The notes: generated by a model from the sequence alone, not told the origin. Positions 13,051-26,951 are shown, numbered from the stretch's first letter. The stretch: DNA of 64,000 nt from Plantago major (GCA_026545765.1 JAIFAC010000461.1:1-64000); one strand, 5' to 3'. Numbers and translations are program-made.

Positions 13051-16000
13051 ACAGGTCATTATAAACTCATCGTGAAACAACTTGCCTTAACAAAAAACAA
13101 GAGCAAGAATGATGAAGAAAGCTAGAATTGCTCTACAAGAATTACCATGTAAGAGAACTGTTTCACCGAAATCAATGTATTAAAGAAATCGCTAGAAAAA
13201 CTAAGTCACGGGAAGCGATTTTAAACCGACTTAGATCTCTGAAGATCGCAATGGATGCACCGAGAACACACCAAGGAAGAAAATAGTTCTAACAACAATG
13301 ATACTAATCATTAATTCAGATCTCTCCTTATGTTCCTATTAGACAAAAAGAATGTCTGTGAAATTCATTCAAAAATGAAAATTCCATCGAAGATTCTCAA
13401 CCTGTACGGTTCCATTGTTGGTAAGGAGAACTTAATCTCCCTGCTTTCCTGCTGGTGCGTAATAATTTCAAAGACTAACTCAGCGGCATTTGCAGTGGAT
13501 GTAATAAGCATGATGTGGAGAGACAAAGCAAACTGATGAATTCAAAATTGCGTGATGGACCAATTATCGTCGAGGAGATAAAATCCAACCACAAAGCCTT
13601 GCACCAAGTTCGGCGCCCACAATCTCTCCGGCGCATTTCCATGTAAAGGGATTGAAATATAATCTCCTAAGCATGAGTCAACTAGTAGACAAAAGGGCAC
13701 TATCAAGATCAAGTCAAACTATGTAAAGTGATCAAGGATTTACGAGATACCGCTGTAAGGTAAAGGAAGATGAGGTTGTTTATCAAGATCCGCCATAAAT
13801 CAAGAATGTCTCATGGTGAACCGCCACACGGAAGAAAATTACGGTGGTACAAAAGAATGAGTCATCAATTTCAAAACTCGAATAAATCCAGCTAAGAAAG
13901 AGTCGGGTGGTCAAGTTTAACAAATGGGTATATAGAAAAAGAAGGTGCGTTTCACCAAATGTAAAACAATCAAACACTTTCGTCTAAAAACGATATTCCA
14001 AAGGAAAGAAGCTGCAATGTTATATATGGACTGCTGTCTCTCAGAATTAGTTATGGTGAAAGAAGTATGGTCCTGTTGTTGTTGATGATTACCAAGATCT
14101 ACTTGGGTTATCTTTTCTCAAACAAAATCGATGCAAAATAGGAGATACTTAACCTATTTAATACCAAGTCAAAGGAAATGACAAGGTATCTCGTAATCAA
14201 AACAGACGGATCGAGTTTGTGAACTACATCGTAGTTTTGTAATTTGCAAAGGCATATAACATCACTATCTTCTGTATGAAGGACCACAACAAAATGGTGT
14301 TAAAAGAGAATAGGACTTAAAGAAGCGTGTTAAGAACAATGTCATACGATAATTTAAATAAGTGGAAATCTATTTACTAAGTCAGAAACACAAAAGATGC
14401 CAAGACTAAAATAGATGTCTGGATAACAAACACCATGATAAACTCCGCATTTGTGCTTTCATCGTAGGCCTCTAGTATCAAAGAACAAGGGCATTTGTTG
14501 TACATGTTTCTGCTTCTAACAATGGAAAAGAACACGAGAACATTTCAACCAAAGGTAGATGAAGATATCAGTTATTCTCAATAGCAAAGCCTACAAGAAT
14601 CTATAAACAAAAGAACGCAAAGATCGGAAAGAATCTATTCATGGTATTCTAAGTAATGGAAACAAGAGTACTTAATGATGATTCTAGGTTCAAAGAACTA
14701 ATTTATTAAAGATTCTAAAAGGATCCTCGTATGGAAACAATTATCATTCAATGAGATGAGTCTCGACGATGAAAAAGCAATCATGCTTAGTAACAACCAG
14801 ATGACTCCTGGACATGATGAAGAATTTTCTATGAGAATTCCATATAAACGAACAGTTATCAGAACCTTCATCGCGAAAAGGATTCAGAATACCGTCAAAT
14901 GCAGATCCTATATCTCTAACACCTAAAAAGTGTCAGATATCCATGATATTACCAAAAGTCGACATCCTTATAATTTGATAAGTATCCTATCAAGACTTAT
15001 TGATTCACATTCAAATCAAATTAATATCGATCCTACTAGTTCAAAAACCCATTATGAAATGGATAAGAAATCATCCTTCAAAGATGTGATTGGTCCTGTT
15101 GCATCAAGGAGTTAGAACTAGAAGAGCAATCACCGGAAATGCAAGTTGTCTCTATGATTAAGTTTCCATTCAAAATTGAACCAAAGACTATAGAAGAAGC
15201 ATTAAAAGATCAATATCGATCTCCAAAGAGTCGGATTAATTGAGAAACAGTCTGGAACCCACCATTTGTTTATGAATATCTAATAGGAACCAAGTGCCTC
15301 AGAACAAAATGAATGAGTCCGTGAAATAAATCAGAACAAAGCTAGTTGTCGTTATGATTTACTCAGGTCAAAGAATTAGATTTTGATGAATCTTATGCAC
15401 CAAAGAGTAAGATTGGATGCACAAGACTTTTCAGCTCGGTGTACCATAATGACTTTACGCTTATCGATGGATGTCAAGAGGCATTTCTAAATGGTGAACT
15501 GGCCGAGGAAGTCTACAGTGTTGAGCAACCACCGTGTTCTTTTGAAGTTTCCTCGTAAAGTAGGATGCTTGGTCTATAAGCCTTTAAAGCTCAGATAAAT
15601 GTCAAATCAAGAGCATGGTATGACATTGGCCAAATACTCATCGAAAGTGGTTTCAAGAAAGGAGATGTTGATGTTAATTCCTTCACATCGAACTACATGA
15701 CGGAACTACTAATTCAAATATGCTAATGATTATATTTCAACCAAAGACAAGCAATCTCGGTAAGATTTTATCAATCTGAAAATGTAAATTTGAGATGAGC
15801 ATGATGGGAGAATTGAATTACTTCCTAGGTCGTAAGTCACAACTCATCGATGGCATATCTATTAGTCAAAACAAAGTATGGAAAAGGATATGCCTAATAA
15901 GTTCAATCTAAAGCCTTTCTAAAAAAGAATGCTAAGATACTAATGAGTATTTAAATTAAAATGACTGTATATCGACCGATAAGAGTGTTGGGCAGAATAC

Positions 16001-16648
16001 AAGTATAGGAAACGACTGGTCTCTACTATAATTTCAACGTAAGTAGACTGGAGTATTCAATATGTACCGAGGTGTGCTAGATTTCGATAACCACGCCGGG
16101 CTACACCACAATAATACTGGTTTGAAAATATTATTAAGGTACAAAGGTAACGAAGTTGATTGTGGTATCCAAAAGAGTGCATTGAGTTTGCTGGCTATTC
16201 GTGATGCCGATCACGATCATTGCTTGATAAAAAAGCACTCAGACCCTCACAATTTTCGTGTTGATTAATATCATGTTCAACAAGAAACAAAATTAATTGC
16301 TACATCTACTTAGAGGTACGGTTATATTGTCATTGGATGTTGTGCTTCGTGACATATTGTGGATAATACAACAACAACTCAAAAGACCATGGACTCATCG
16401 AAGAGAAAATCTCATTTTCTCCAGGATAACACAAGTGCCATTGCTATAACTCTTTAATCCTAAGTTTATGCAAGAACAAAGGTTATTGATACAGATACCA
16501 TCGTGAAAGACCATGAAAAGGCAATATAGAGATACCTTAAGATTGGCACCAAGACTGCCTTCTGTATATCTTCACCAAGCCACCTTCACAAGAAAGTAGA
16601 TTCTTAGCCTTGAGATATACTGGACTAATGGAGCTACAAAGAACCTAA
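13051..16648 (+). pseudogene. copia pol, copy 1a (protease, integrase, reverse transcriptase, RNase H), broken
   Basis: Segments of Ty1/copia pol appear in order. The pre-integrase block VKGLKYNLLSMSQLVD is near 13644. The integrase core includes VVVDDY near 14070 and GPQQNGV near 14283. The linker is near 14880-15200. The reverse transcriptase start LDFDESYAP is near 15370, then EAFLNGEL near 15480 and FEMSMMGELNYFLG near 15790. An RNase H remnant lies near 16290-16480 and the pol C-terminus ends with TAA at 16646-16648. EMSMMGEL is typical of the SIRE/Maximus lineage. The YVDD position near 15700 is too mutated to read. Inactive. Confidence 0.75.
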
Positions 16649-17485
16649 AAAGTTCTTGTGAAAAGAGAGATACGAAGATATCAAAGAAAGAGAAGAGGTC
16701 CGAACGTGTGGTATCTCAGAGAAGAGGTATCCGAATGGGCATCCAGAAGAGGTATCCGGACCAGTATCCAGAAGAGGAACCGGAACGGTATCCAGAGAAG
16801 GAGGAATCGAACGGTATCCGTAAATCAAAGGCTAAAAGAGTAAAACGGGCTGCTCAAAGATTTTGATTCGCACTATCCGGATCATCAAACAGGGGAAATG
16901 CTGGGCAGAATAGTGTACAACTATCTCAAATAACTACTCTTGAAATTTGTATTACTATTTCTATCTCTGTAAACTTGGACAAATACCAAATGTGAGATAA
17001 ATTCAGATGCAAAAATAAAAGGTTCTCGCCTGCCGTTAAACGTGATTCGTAAAAGCTAATAGCCAAAATTCATTAAATGGGCACAATTACATTTGTTATC
17101 AGACTATTGTCAAGAAGCAATGGTGACCTCGATGAATCAATGATTGATCTTTACGTATCAATCCTCAAGAAATATAAGACCTAAAATTCAATAGTGGCCC
17201 ACTATGCATTTAATGCCTAACAAGCTTTTACTCACACGCCGCCCGCAATTCATGTATACTTACACACAAAATTAATTTCTACGACAAAATTGTGGGAGAT
17301 TGGTATTGCTATATATAAGGGATTTTGCATAAGAAATTACTACTAATCCAACACATACGTACTTGCACAAAATAGCAAAACTCTTCTTCAACTCGCAAAT
17401 CTCTCGCTAGTTTTTCCAAGAAGAATTACTAATCTCTACCCTAATTCCTTTCTCGCTTTTCAAAGACTCCTCACTATTTAAAGAG
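16649..17485 (+). promoter_or_regulatory. Non-coding interval with promoter-like elements ahead of ORF3, copy 1a
   Basis: The interval lacks coding potential. It holds a GGCCCACTATGCATTTAATG motif near 17192 and a TATA box TATATATAA at 17310-17318 in the context GCTATATATAAGGGATTTTG. A pyrimidine-rich leader runs to the ORF3 ATG at 17486, 176 bp downstream of the TATA. The same motifs occur in the same order in copies 2 and 3. GGCCCA is a site-II-like plant promoter element. The promoter role is inferred. Confidence 0.55.
16695..16822 (+). repeat. Short tandem repeat in the pol-ORF3 interval
   Basis: About five units of roughly 25 bp based on AGAAGAGGTATCCGAA lie in tandem after pol. A shorter form is present in copy 1b at 22530-22600 (AGAAGAGTGTATCCGAA). 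The unit is degenerate and its function is unknown. Confidence 0.6.
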
Positions 17486-20400
17486 ATGGCTCAAACGTGT
17501 TTCATCTTTAAATCGCTACTACTACCGGTATCATTAAAATCAAGAATTGTTAAGGTTATTACTAACAAATCGTTGATCTGAGAATTCAACCTCGATTATC
17601 GGACTTCAAATCACAGATGATTCTGTGGTGGTGCTGATCGAGAATATTCGCAAATTAAAACCAATCAAGGAGAAGTTAGTAATTGATATGCTTCTGAAAA
17701 GCAGCAAAAATCAAGAGTTTTCTATCCGCTTCCCAAAGGGAGTTTTCTTCTACTGATGTTCTGGAGTTTACAACAACCCACAATTATTTTCAAGATCTCA
17801 AGGCACCGAGTTAGTGTCTACTGACCAAAGTCCAAGGACAAGAAATCTTAGTCGACTAAACATTGTGAGTCAGTTTAACTTCAAAATCTTGGAAAGGATT
17901 TGAGATTGACACCAAGGATGAAGATCTCCTTAGTTGTGTACAAATCAGACAAAGAATGTGTGTGTAGACCCATAAACCAGTATATTACCCATCACTTTAA
18001 GCTATTGCCATAAGGACCGACATCTTTTTGGTCCACCGGGACAAGCCTTGCATGTATCCTTCATAGAGGCTTTGATGAATTCATAAGGAGGTGCTGACCA
18101 TAGCCAAGAACGTCGGATGATGATGTTCTTGTCGATAACAAGACAAAAAAGGAAGTCCTTTTTAATTGGGAAGTACGCCTAAATTTGTAGAAGAAGAGGC
18201 GCGCTTGAGTCAAAATCGCTAAGGGCCTTGGTCGGCGCCAAAAGCCACAAAGAAGCTGCGGACTCAAAATTTGTTTACTAGAATATCTTAAGCATTGAGC
18301 TCAAAGAGGACGGCAGATATTGCCAATAAAGAACCTACTTCTACAGCGAGTATACAAACTTTGACAAATGATCTCGTAAAGGTTCCAAGAAGCGAAAGAA
18401 ATTGAAGAGGTATTCATAAAAGGTTATGATCAAGAAACCCCGTAATCAAGGAAGAAGTCTCATTGGCAAATCAAGGTACACACCTTTGAGGTTGTCGATC
18501 TCGTGACACTGGTTGCCGTCAGCAGATGAACCCATCAATGCCGCAAAAGAGTATTCGTACGCATCGAAGAAGTAGACTCAAGAAAGCGTAAAGTGCTTTC
18601 TTAAATGTCAAGACTATTGGCCGAAGCCTTGTCAAGGAACTCAGCAAATGCTTTAAAACTTCAACCTTCGCAAACAGCGGTGGATCATTGCTAACTCGCT
18701 CCAGATTTCGGCCACGAATCAACGAGAGGAAGATCCTATCCTGCTGCTAAAAGCACCATAAAGGAAGAACAAAAACCGGTTGTTGTCGAAAGCAACTGTA
18801 CCCACAAAGCCGCTTTAACAAGCACCTATAGCAGGTTGTTGGTGCCAACACACCACTGCGTGAAAGTCACCACTTTATTAAATGCCAACAACTACAACCA
18901 CAACAAATACCACAAGTGGTCAGATGAAATGGTAAATGAACTCCATTTCTACATGCCAAAGAATGTAACATGTCAAAGAAAATCCTGCAAACGAAAGCAG
19001 TGTTCTAACCCAAGAGAGGGATCAAACTGAGATACCTACTCGTAATGATCAATCAGGAGGGAACCGAAAGTTAAATGCATCGAAAGGTTAGTACTCAAAC
19101 TTCCAAATAAAGAAGCAACACCGAACAACGAGGATACCAACTTGATGGTGCGGTCACAGTTCCAGAGACTACTCAAATTTCGACATTCCTCAGGAAATAA
19201 ACGGTTTGTACTGTACCCTTGTGTTTTCTTTCTTACAATCTAATAAAAATTCTTCATATGTGCTGAATTGTTAAAACAAAGAACAAGGAGGAAGCCGCAG
19301 TTTCGCCTCAGACCGGTAAAAGGAGGCTTCCTATAGCCTCACCACTTAAGGGAACAGGAGCCCGCCTCACAGACAGCTCTCAAGATATAACATCTCGTGA
19401 GTATGTGCTTATACACTGACCACATTTACAAGTGTTTGTTTCTACCAGCCCAACCAGAAGAAATGAAGAGATCGAAAAGTCTCTTCGCAGAAGAATCTGC
19501 ATTTTAAGGTCTCAGGCTAGTATCCTAACCTTCACAGAGAAGGTATTCCATCTGGAGCATCTATACCAAAGACAAATTGTATCATTTTCTCAAACTAACA
19601 CTCTCTACATAAACAAAGTTCAAAAAGAAGTAGAAGTTACTGGGGAATTGCTCCATTAATCCCTCATAAATGGAAATTGATGAGGCATCAAACCTTCATC
19701 ACAAAAAAATTTCCCAGAGATTCCATGTCTCGAAAATACATCTCAGCCTCCAACAGTGGAGGTAATTGACCTCTTCTTTATCTCGATTCTGGTATTAGAA
19801 CTTTTTCTTGATAAAATTTCCTGGCAAGCATAAGCTTAATCTCGTGTTCAAAGAGAAAGAGAGGACAATCAGATCGTCTCCCTCCTCGAGACCAAGATAT
19901 CCGAGGCACTGAACTCAGTGAGTCCAACTGAGCCTGCTGTCATGTACGTAACACATGATATACTGCTACTCTAAAACTCAATATCTACAAGTTTCCAAAA
20001 CCAATTCAAACTCTTCGTGTTCGAGAAAAGCAAGAAGGAGTCGAATGGATGACTATGCAGAAAACCTTCTTCCCTTTTCAAGACTCCACACTCTTGCCAA
20101 AGCATATTCAATGCTCAAGAATGGCAAGGTTATGCCTGATCTCTCCAAATATCAATCACAGATCAACCAACAAGATTATGACTAGCCTCGACTGAAATTC
20201 ACCCATTTAATGTTCCCTACCTAACAATACAAAATTATGGCCTTACGCGAAGGATTTTCCAAGGAAGTGGTACACACATTGGTAAGCCAACAAAGTGCAT
20301 GGTCGCACTGTATTGCGATGGTATTCAAAACCATTCCCGCCTCGCATATTATAATTTATTCCTTCTCGAACAAGAAGAAGTAATAAATGATCACTATTCC

Positions 20401-21050
20401 GTATGGATCAACTGTCTCCAAGATGAAGAAGAGAAGGAGACCTATTTAAAATGACTATATCTTCTCTCACCACTACAAGATGAGGAATATAAAAGGATGA
20501 TGATGATGCCTCGCATCAGGACGGAGGAATTCCACAAGGAAATATCAAATTACCGAAAAAGCACACAGAGTGAAGGGTTCAAGAATCTCTCTCCATCACC
20601 CATCCATCTTCCAAACAAAAAGACACTATTCACAAGAAGGAGCACCAGGAAACAACTCGGAGAATAAATACTCAAGCCGTAACTGGCCACCAAAGTTTTA
20701 ACCGTTGAAGAAGATAAACAGCCCATCTTCAAATTTGAAGAAGAGCCATAAACTTAGATAAGCTTAATCAACTACAAGATCAATACTATAAGAGATGTGA
20801 GCTTACTCTCGAGGTTAAAGTATACCCAGATGTCAGAATATTATTTTCTAAGGAGAGCTAGATACCCAAGAAGCATTCAAAGAGTGAATGATGCCAAGGC
20901 TTCTACTACTTCAGTACATATACCATCCTCTTCTCGTAAAGGAAAGAAGCCTATCCTCTCGAGATGGTTGCTAAACCCGAAATCTTTAAAATGTCCAAGA
21001 GGATGAAGATCATCATCGATGACTTAGATGATGAAGAAGATGACATGAAA
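17486..21050 (+). pseudogene. Large third ORF (ORF3), copy 1a, broken and truncated at its 3' end
   Basis: The start is ATGGC preceded by AAGAG, as in copies 2 and 3. The sequence aligns in pieces with their ORF3. A Gln/Pro-rich linker lies near 18880-18920 and an acidic stretch, DDLDDEEDD, near 21015-21045. The C-terminal block seen in copies 2 and 3 is missing because the sequence switches into integrase at about 21050. I do not recognise a catalytic domain. Homologous position downstream of pol matches the env-like gene of SIRE elements, but no signal peptide or membrane helix is evident. Many stops. Confidence 0.55.
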
Positions 21051-22495
21051 TCTGTCAGTAGACCTCTAATATCAAAACATCCGGGAGTATTCGTCAGATG
21101 TTTTGTCTAAACAATGAAGTGATTATCCAAACATTTCAACTAAAGGCGTATGAAGGTGTTTTTCGGCTATTCACAACAAAAGAAAGCTTACAGAGTTTAA
21201 GGCGTCAAAAGAACAAAGAAATTAAGAATCACCATGTTGTATTCTAGAAGGAAATAAGAAAACACCTCCTATTGATGAACTCTCGTAAAGGTTCAAGAAC
21301 TATTAATGAGGGATCAAAATATAGTCTCTTTAGAGGAGAAAATTACGCGGAAAGCAGGATGATCGACGAGAAAAAGTTTAAAAGCCAGTAACAAGATGAC
21401 TCACAAAGTTACGATGAGGAATTTCCCCATGAGTTTTCCGAATGTTGTAAAACAAAACATTCACTGCGAAGAGGTATCAGCAAGAACAAGGTTGAAATGC
21501 ATGTTTCAGAGTATCTCTAACATCGGAAAAGTGTCGATATCAATGACATTTTCCATATGTCGATATCTCAGACATCGAACGATCAAATCAAAATCTGCGG
21601 ATTCACATCTTTATCACTGGATATTGATCCTACTAGCACTTAAACCTATGATGAGATTTGATCAAAGATCATTCCCACAAAAGGATATAATTGGACCAAT
21701 TAATCAGGTGTTAGGACTAGAGAGCAATAGCTGAAAAATGCTAATCCTCCCTTTGGATGTTCTAATCTCGAAGATGAAACCTAAAAATATAGAAGGCTAC
21801 TAGGAGACCAAGACCTGATCTCCAATGCAAGAGTTTGATCAATTGAGAGAAACAAAGTCCCGAAACTAGTCCCATTTATAGAAGGAATATCTCGTGATTG
21901 GAACTAAATGGGTTTCGTAAATAAGATGTGAATGAATCTCGGTGAAATAAACTGCAAACAGCAAGATTGGTCGTCAAGGATTTAATTTCAAAGATCAAGG
22001 TTTAATTTTGACGAAACAGCATAAAACCTACTTGCCGCATTGATGCAATAAGACTCTTTCAAATTTCTTTCGGGTAAATTTCATAAAGATTTTTGAAAAT
22101 TTTGTCAGTCAGCATGCACATAAGTCATTTCACAGATTTATCTCATGGTTTAAAGTTAAAATTTTCACTGTACTTAACATGTAGGTTGACATTACCGTTG
22201 TTGTGCACACAAATTGCAGCAACAAATTCGTGATACAACAATAACTCAAAGACTTAATTTGATGAGAAGCAAAAATTCATTTTCCGTGATATAAAATATT
22301 ACATTACATGTAATCAAATTTCATGCTAACAAAGCATATTGATGTTAGACATCACTTCAATGAATTATATTAAAAAGGCAATATAGAGACACGAAGATCG
22401 GTATTGAACACCGTATTTATATCTTCACCAAGCTACTACAAGAAAGTAGATTTCAGCCTGGCATAGTCTTGGGACTAATGGACCACCAAGTAATG
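21051..22495 (+). pseudogene. Second partial pol, copy 1b (integrase C-terminus, linker, part of RT)
   Basis: From about 21055 the sequence aligns with copy 3 integrase C-terminus (reverse of 57480-57760) and then with the linker and start of reverse transcriptase. Near 21640 the reading resembles the conserved MMRFDQRSFPQKDIIGPINQ stretch. After about 22070 most of the RT is deleted. The pol C-terminus resumes near 22310 with a TKHIDVRHHF-like reading. gag, protease and the integrase core of this copy are absent. Confidence 0.65.
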
Positions 22496-23100
22496 AATCA
22501 AGAGTCTAGGATCTCGGGAACGGGCAACTGCAGAAGAGTGTATCCGAACGGCAACCGTAGAAGAGTGTATCCGGAACGAAGAGATTCGAATGGGTATTCA
22601 GAGAAAGAACCCATATCCAATCACGAACGGGAATACAAATATATCTTCATAGTCAACTACTCTCTTAAAATCAGCATTATTTCTATTCGATGGCAACTTG
22701 AAAAATCCTGCCATAAGACATTAAGATGCTAACAAAGAAGTCTTGGTCATATGTCAGGATTCGTATGTCGGCCAAAATTATAAATGGGCACATTGATATT
22801 GCCGATTAGATTACGGCCTAAGCACGGTGACCTCGATGAGGCTGTTTACTGATCTCAGATGGTGTGAAATTAATTATTAGAATAGATCGTTGAAAATTTG
22901 CACATGGCTCACTCAGCATTTATCAATGTAACTGGTCTTCTTTGCTCACTGCTTGCAAATCACAGACACGCATTATTAAATCAATTTTGCATGCATTCGT
23001 CTCTGTTCAACAAGGATTTTAAATGGAAATCACTTGCTTAACTCTTGCATCTTTCAACACCTTCATCGATCATCGGTCATCACTGATGTGTCAATTTCAA
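22496..23100 (+). other. Decayed pol-ORF3 interval, copy 1b
   Basis: Corresponds to the promoter-like interval of the other copies. The cognate of the GGCCCACT motif survives near 22905 as CATGGCTCACTCAGCATTTA. The TATA box is not recognisable. Confidence 0.5.
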
Positions 23101-25380
23101 TTCTATCACTTTTCAATCTTTCAATTTTGAAAGATGATGTTAAATGATTCGAAATTGATACACCCATCGTCAAATTTCACATATTCAACACAGTTCATCG
23201 ACGTGAAGAAGGCCGGAAAGTTTAAATAGCCAATAAATAGGCCTGCAACTTCAAGAAAGAAGCGGCAATGGCAACCGGTATTACACCTAAAGAGGTTGTC
23301 AATTAGACATTCAGATGTATTGCTGATGAATCGATAATGGCAAGTGAACTCATCAATACCGCAAAAGAGTTTATCAATCATCACAAGTAGACTAAAGAAG
23401 AGAAAGTGTTTTGCAATGTTATGACCAATACAGTAAAAGCTCAAGGATGAACTCTAAATGCCGCCAAGAGTGGTGAAAAGCAGCACCAAGCCTCTTCCGC
23501 AAAATCAGGAATAATGGACCAACTGGCCCACGCCGGCGAGAGCTCGACGATGAAGATGATGAATCTAATGTCTCTCAAAGTCTCTGTAAAGAAAAAGAGG
23601 GCTAAGGTTACTCTGCAAGTAATCGATAAGGTATCCAAGAAGAGCCTACACCATGTGTTGCCGAGATTATAGCAAGGTCAAGCAGGTAAACACATCGTGG
23701 GAATGTTTCGAACAACTTCACAAAGCCCCTCGATAAGTGGTATTTTATGTCAAGATGTCAAGAAGCTACATCTAAAAACTGGAAGAAATATTCTACCGAT
23801 CAATCTTTCCGCTCTCAAGATAACGTTAACTACGAAACAAAACAACCACAAGGTACCAAAAAAGTGGTTGATGAAATGGTAAAATGAACTCCATTTGAAT
23901 TACCAAGAATACAAAGATAGTCAAGAAATTCCCCAGAATGGAAAGGTGTTCTCTAACTCAATGGAGAGGGATCAAACGAGAAATCTACCGTAATGATCAA
24001 TCAGGAGGCAAATCGAAAGGTATACCGTGGAGGTGTGAAGCACTGTACCAAAACAAAGAAACCAGACCGGGACAAGACGACCAATGTGATAGAAAGGTCA
24101 TAAGTCTCAGAGACCAATCAAATTAAATCGCCAGTAAATGACCCAATGAACTCTTTACCAGGAAAAAATTTTATACTTATAAATCTTGTTACCTCATAAG
24201 AATTTCTTTGTTACAGTTATTAGGGAAAACGTAAATAAGAGGAAGCCGAGAAGCTATTCTCAAATGCTCAAAAGAGGTCCTTTCAAATCAACTTGAAATC
24301 ACGCCTCGTGCCATGGGTAAATGATTTTAAAGAGAACTAATTTTTCAAAAGAAATGTTTATGTGTCAGCTCATGATTAAATGTTTCTAACAGTCTAATCG
24401 AGATAGAAGAAGATAAGGTAAATGCCAGACAAACCTAAAACCAACAAGGTTTCCGGCTAGACATCAATCGAGCCTTCAAATCATGAAGGTATAGGACAAT
24501 CATGACAAGTACTCTTCACTTTTCAAGCATTCTTTATCTCTCTAATATTCAATACTTTCACTTGCTGTGCTATTTCGTAAGTAGAAATGCAAGGACAGTT
24601 ACATTCCCCAGACACGGAAATTGATGTAGTTCTAAGGCAACATCACTTTTGAAAGACCACCGTAATCGGTACAAGTTTCTAGAAAAATGAACTGAGCTTC
24701 CTTCGAGGAAGTAAGTAGCTCAAATCAATTCATTAAAGTATATTTATGTACAAATTCTTTCTTCACCATTTCAAGTATTAGACAGTTCAAGAAGAGCAAC
24801 CAACCAAACTCTCGCCACTGATCTCTCTCTACTTAAGATTATAGATGGCATTCAGTTTCAGCCCCGCTTCTGCATCTTGATGAAGAAATGAACAGGTCAT
24901 TTAGTTCTTCCATCGACCATCACCAAAAGGATGATGATGCCTCAAACAATGTCATTTCATAAATTCTCATCACCGTACCCACCATCCATTCTACCAACAC
25001 GCATATTATCGGTCAAGTAGTCGAGCTCAAGAAACAAATCGTAGGGAATATTTAAACACTCAGTCTTATGCTCAATCAATCGTCAATCGAGCCACGATGT
25101 CAAGAAGCATCTCATCTCCTCCTGTCAATTTCATTTTCAAAAGCGTTTTTGTTTTTCAAGAATCACAAATGTCCACTAGAAAAGGTCAATCTCTCTCGAC
25201 TTTGATCAAATGAAAGGGCTTCACCATCATGAACTGCTGTTACTCACCGGCGAACTAAATGAAATTCTGGCGATGAAGACAGTTAGGATTACGAATCTTC
25301 ATGTGCAAGCTCAAATCAAGTCTCCCTCTCACATTTAACATGCTTTTTAGCCATTCTGCACTCCGATCGTGAAATTCTGT
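23101..25380 (+). pseudogene. Second ORF3 fragment, copy 1b
   Basis: Aligns with the middle and late ORF3 of copy 1a. For example, the region near 23340-23400 matches 18520-18600, and 23840-24020 matches 18890-19070, including the linker and the GGGATCAAAC stretch. The N-terminal third is missing. Stops in all frames. Presence of this second block is the main evidence that copy 1 is a fusion. Confidence 0.6.
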
Positions 25381-25395
25381 CAATTTCGAGAAATT

Positions 25396-26378
25396 TGTTA
25401 GAATTTCTTGCTAGACATTTTATAAAGAATATCTGCTTTAGTTTTGATCAACATGACGACTTATCTTAGTCTGAACATTGCAAAGAGGAACTCCACTATG
25501 TTGAAGTTTCATTCAGATAAAGAGACACCACGCTCACAAGTGGTAATCGCAGTATTTATACACATTGAGCATCAAATAGCCTAAATTTGAGTTTCACGGA
25601 TACTATTCTAATGGCACCAACCATCTTAAATATCAACACTTGGGATCAGCTTGAGAAGATACACCAGTGTCTTGAACCCATACAAAATTCATTGCCCATT
25701 TCCTGTAAAGCACTTATTCAAAGTTGATGCTTGCATTTTGATTCTGATCTCAAACACCATCCGGAGATTCCTGAAGTGGTTATAATTGACTGATGTAGCA
25801 CTGATTAATCAAAGACTGAATCAAAACCAATCAAAGTGTTACTAGTTTGAAAAAATCAGAATCAAAGTTACTTTATATAGGAAGTACTTGATTTGGAAAA
25901 TCGTTAAACAACTCCAAGAAGGCTATAAAGTGGAAGCACTTAGTCGGGGGGCTAGGAACAACTCAAAGGTTTCTAGCATAGGCGCTCAATGTGAAAGCTT
26001 GTGAACAACTCGTGGGGAACATTTGTTGGGAATCAATTGTTAAGAATCTTAGAATAGGATTATTGTAAAGGAGAACCTGTCTATATGTTCTAGTGAATTC
26101 TAGGTCTCATAAATCGGAAGTGATTGAGGATACGCCACCTGTGATACTACTATACTTGCTGTGTTATTTACCTTCTCGTATTACATTTCAGCAACATGCC
26201 ACACATACAATCAAGCTTCTGCATTCTTATCTTTATTAAGTCTTCCACTGATTCTAAGCATCGATATCCATTCGGGTATATTCTCGAAAAATAGTTGTTA
26301 ATTCATTACGAAAAGTTTTAAAAGACTATTCACCCCCTAGTCTTTTTTTTACTTTGTCGTTGAGATTCCTGACCAACA
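25396..26378 (+). repeat. 3' LTR of copia copy 1, shortened
   Basis: Starts TGTTAGAATTT and ends CCAACA. It shares the LTR blocks CATTGCAAAGAGGAA, the middle region, and AAAGACTATTCACCCCCTAG near 26320 with the other LTRs, but is about 600 bp shorter than the 5' LTR. The polypurine tract before it has decayed. Confidence 0.75.
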
Positions 26379-26951
26379 GACAAAGAAGGAATATAATTCA
26401 AACACTCATCTTGTAGAATGGATTAAACGAAGCTACTCTTGTTTTTAGCATGGGAAAAGTCTAATTATGTATTATATTATTGGTAAAGTATATGTATACT
26501 ATGAGGTTTTAGACCAGTTATTCGATCTGGATTCTGCCTGGCTTTGTCTATTAAAATTAATTTGCATTCTCCTCGTTATATAAACGATCTGGTTATAATT
26601 TTGAAGATGGTGGAAAGAGGACTACTTGGAACGAGCATTATCACTAAAAAAGCTAGTGGATATCTATATCGATGAGAAGGAAAATAGATCTTCAAATTTG
26701 ACCGAACAAAATTGCAAAAAATTTGAGTGTCCATCAAATGAATTTTTGAGTAAGACAAAGTCAATCATTATAATGACTTGAAAGAAAATAAAGGTTGGGT
26801 TTCACTATGATCGAGTAGTGAGTGGTATAGGGTTTGACCTCAAACCGTGCAATAAGGTCAAGAGACAATTGGAGCGAAGGGTGTCAGTTTGGCCGAGGAG
26901 GTAAAATTCAAAGATATATAACTTTGAAAATCTTAAGCTATTTTATTCGCT
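26379..26951. other. Spacer between copia copies 1 and 2
   Basis: About 570 bp with no recognisable gene. It separates two 3' LTRs that point toward each other. Confidence 0.5.

Larger units (their letters stand above)
9163..26378 (+). mobile_element. SIRE/Maximus-like Ty1/copia element, copy 1 (composite)
   Basis: The order on the plus strand is LTR, primer-binding site, gag, pol, non-coding interval with TATA box, ORF3, then a second partial pol and second ORF3, and the 3' LTR. LTRs and ORFs align with copies 2 and 3 in this window. The LTRs differ in length (about 1.6 and 1.0 kb), and all ORFs are broken, so this is the oldest of the three copies. ACAAA flanks it at 9158-9162 and 26380-26384, one base off the expected position. 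The duplicated pol-ORF3 block shows that two elements in the same orientation were fused near 21050 with loss of the LTRs and gag between them. Confidence 0.8.
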
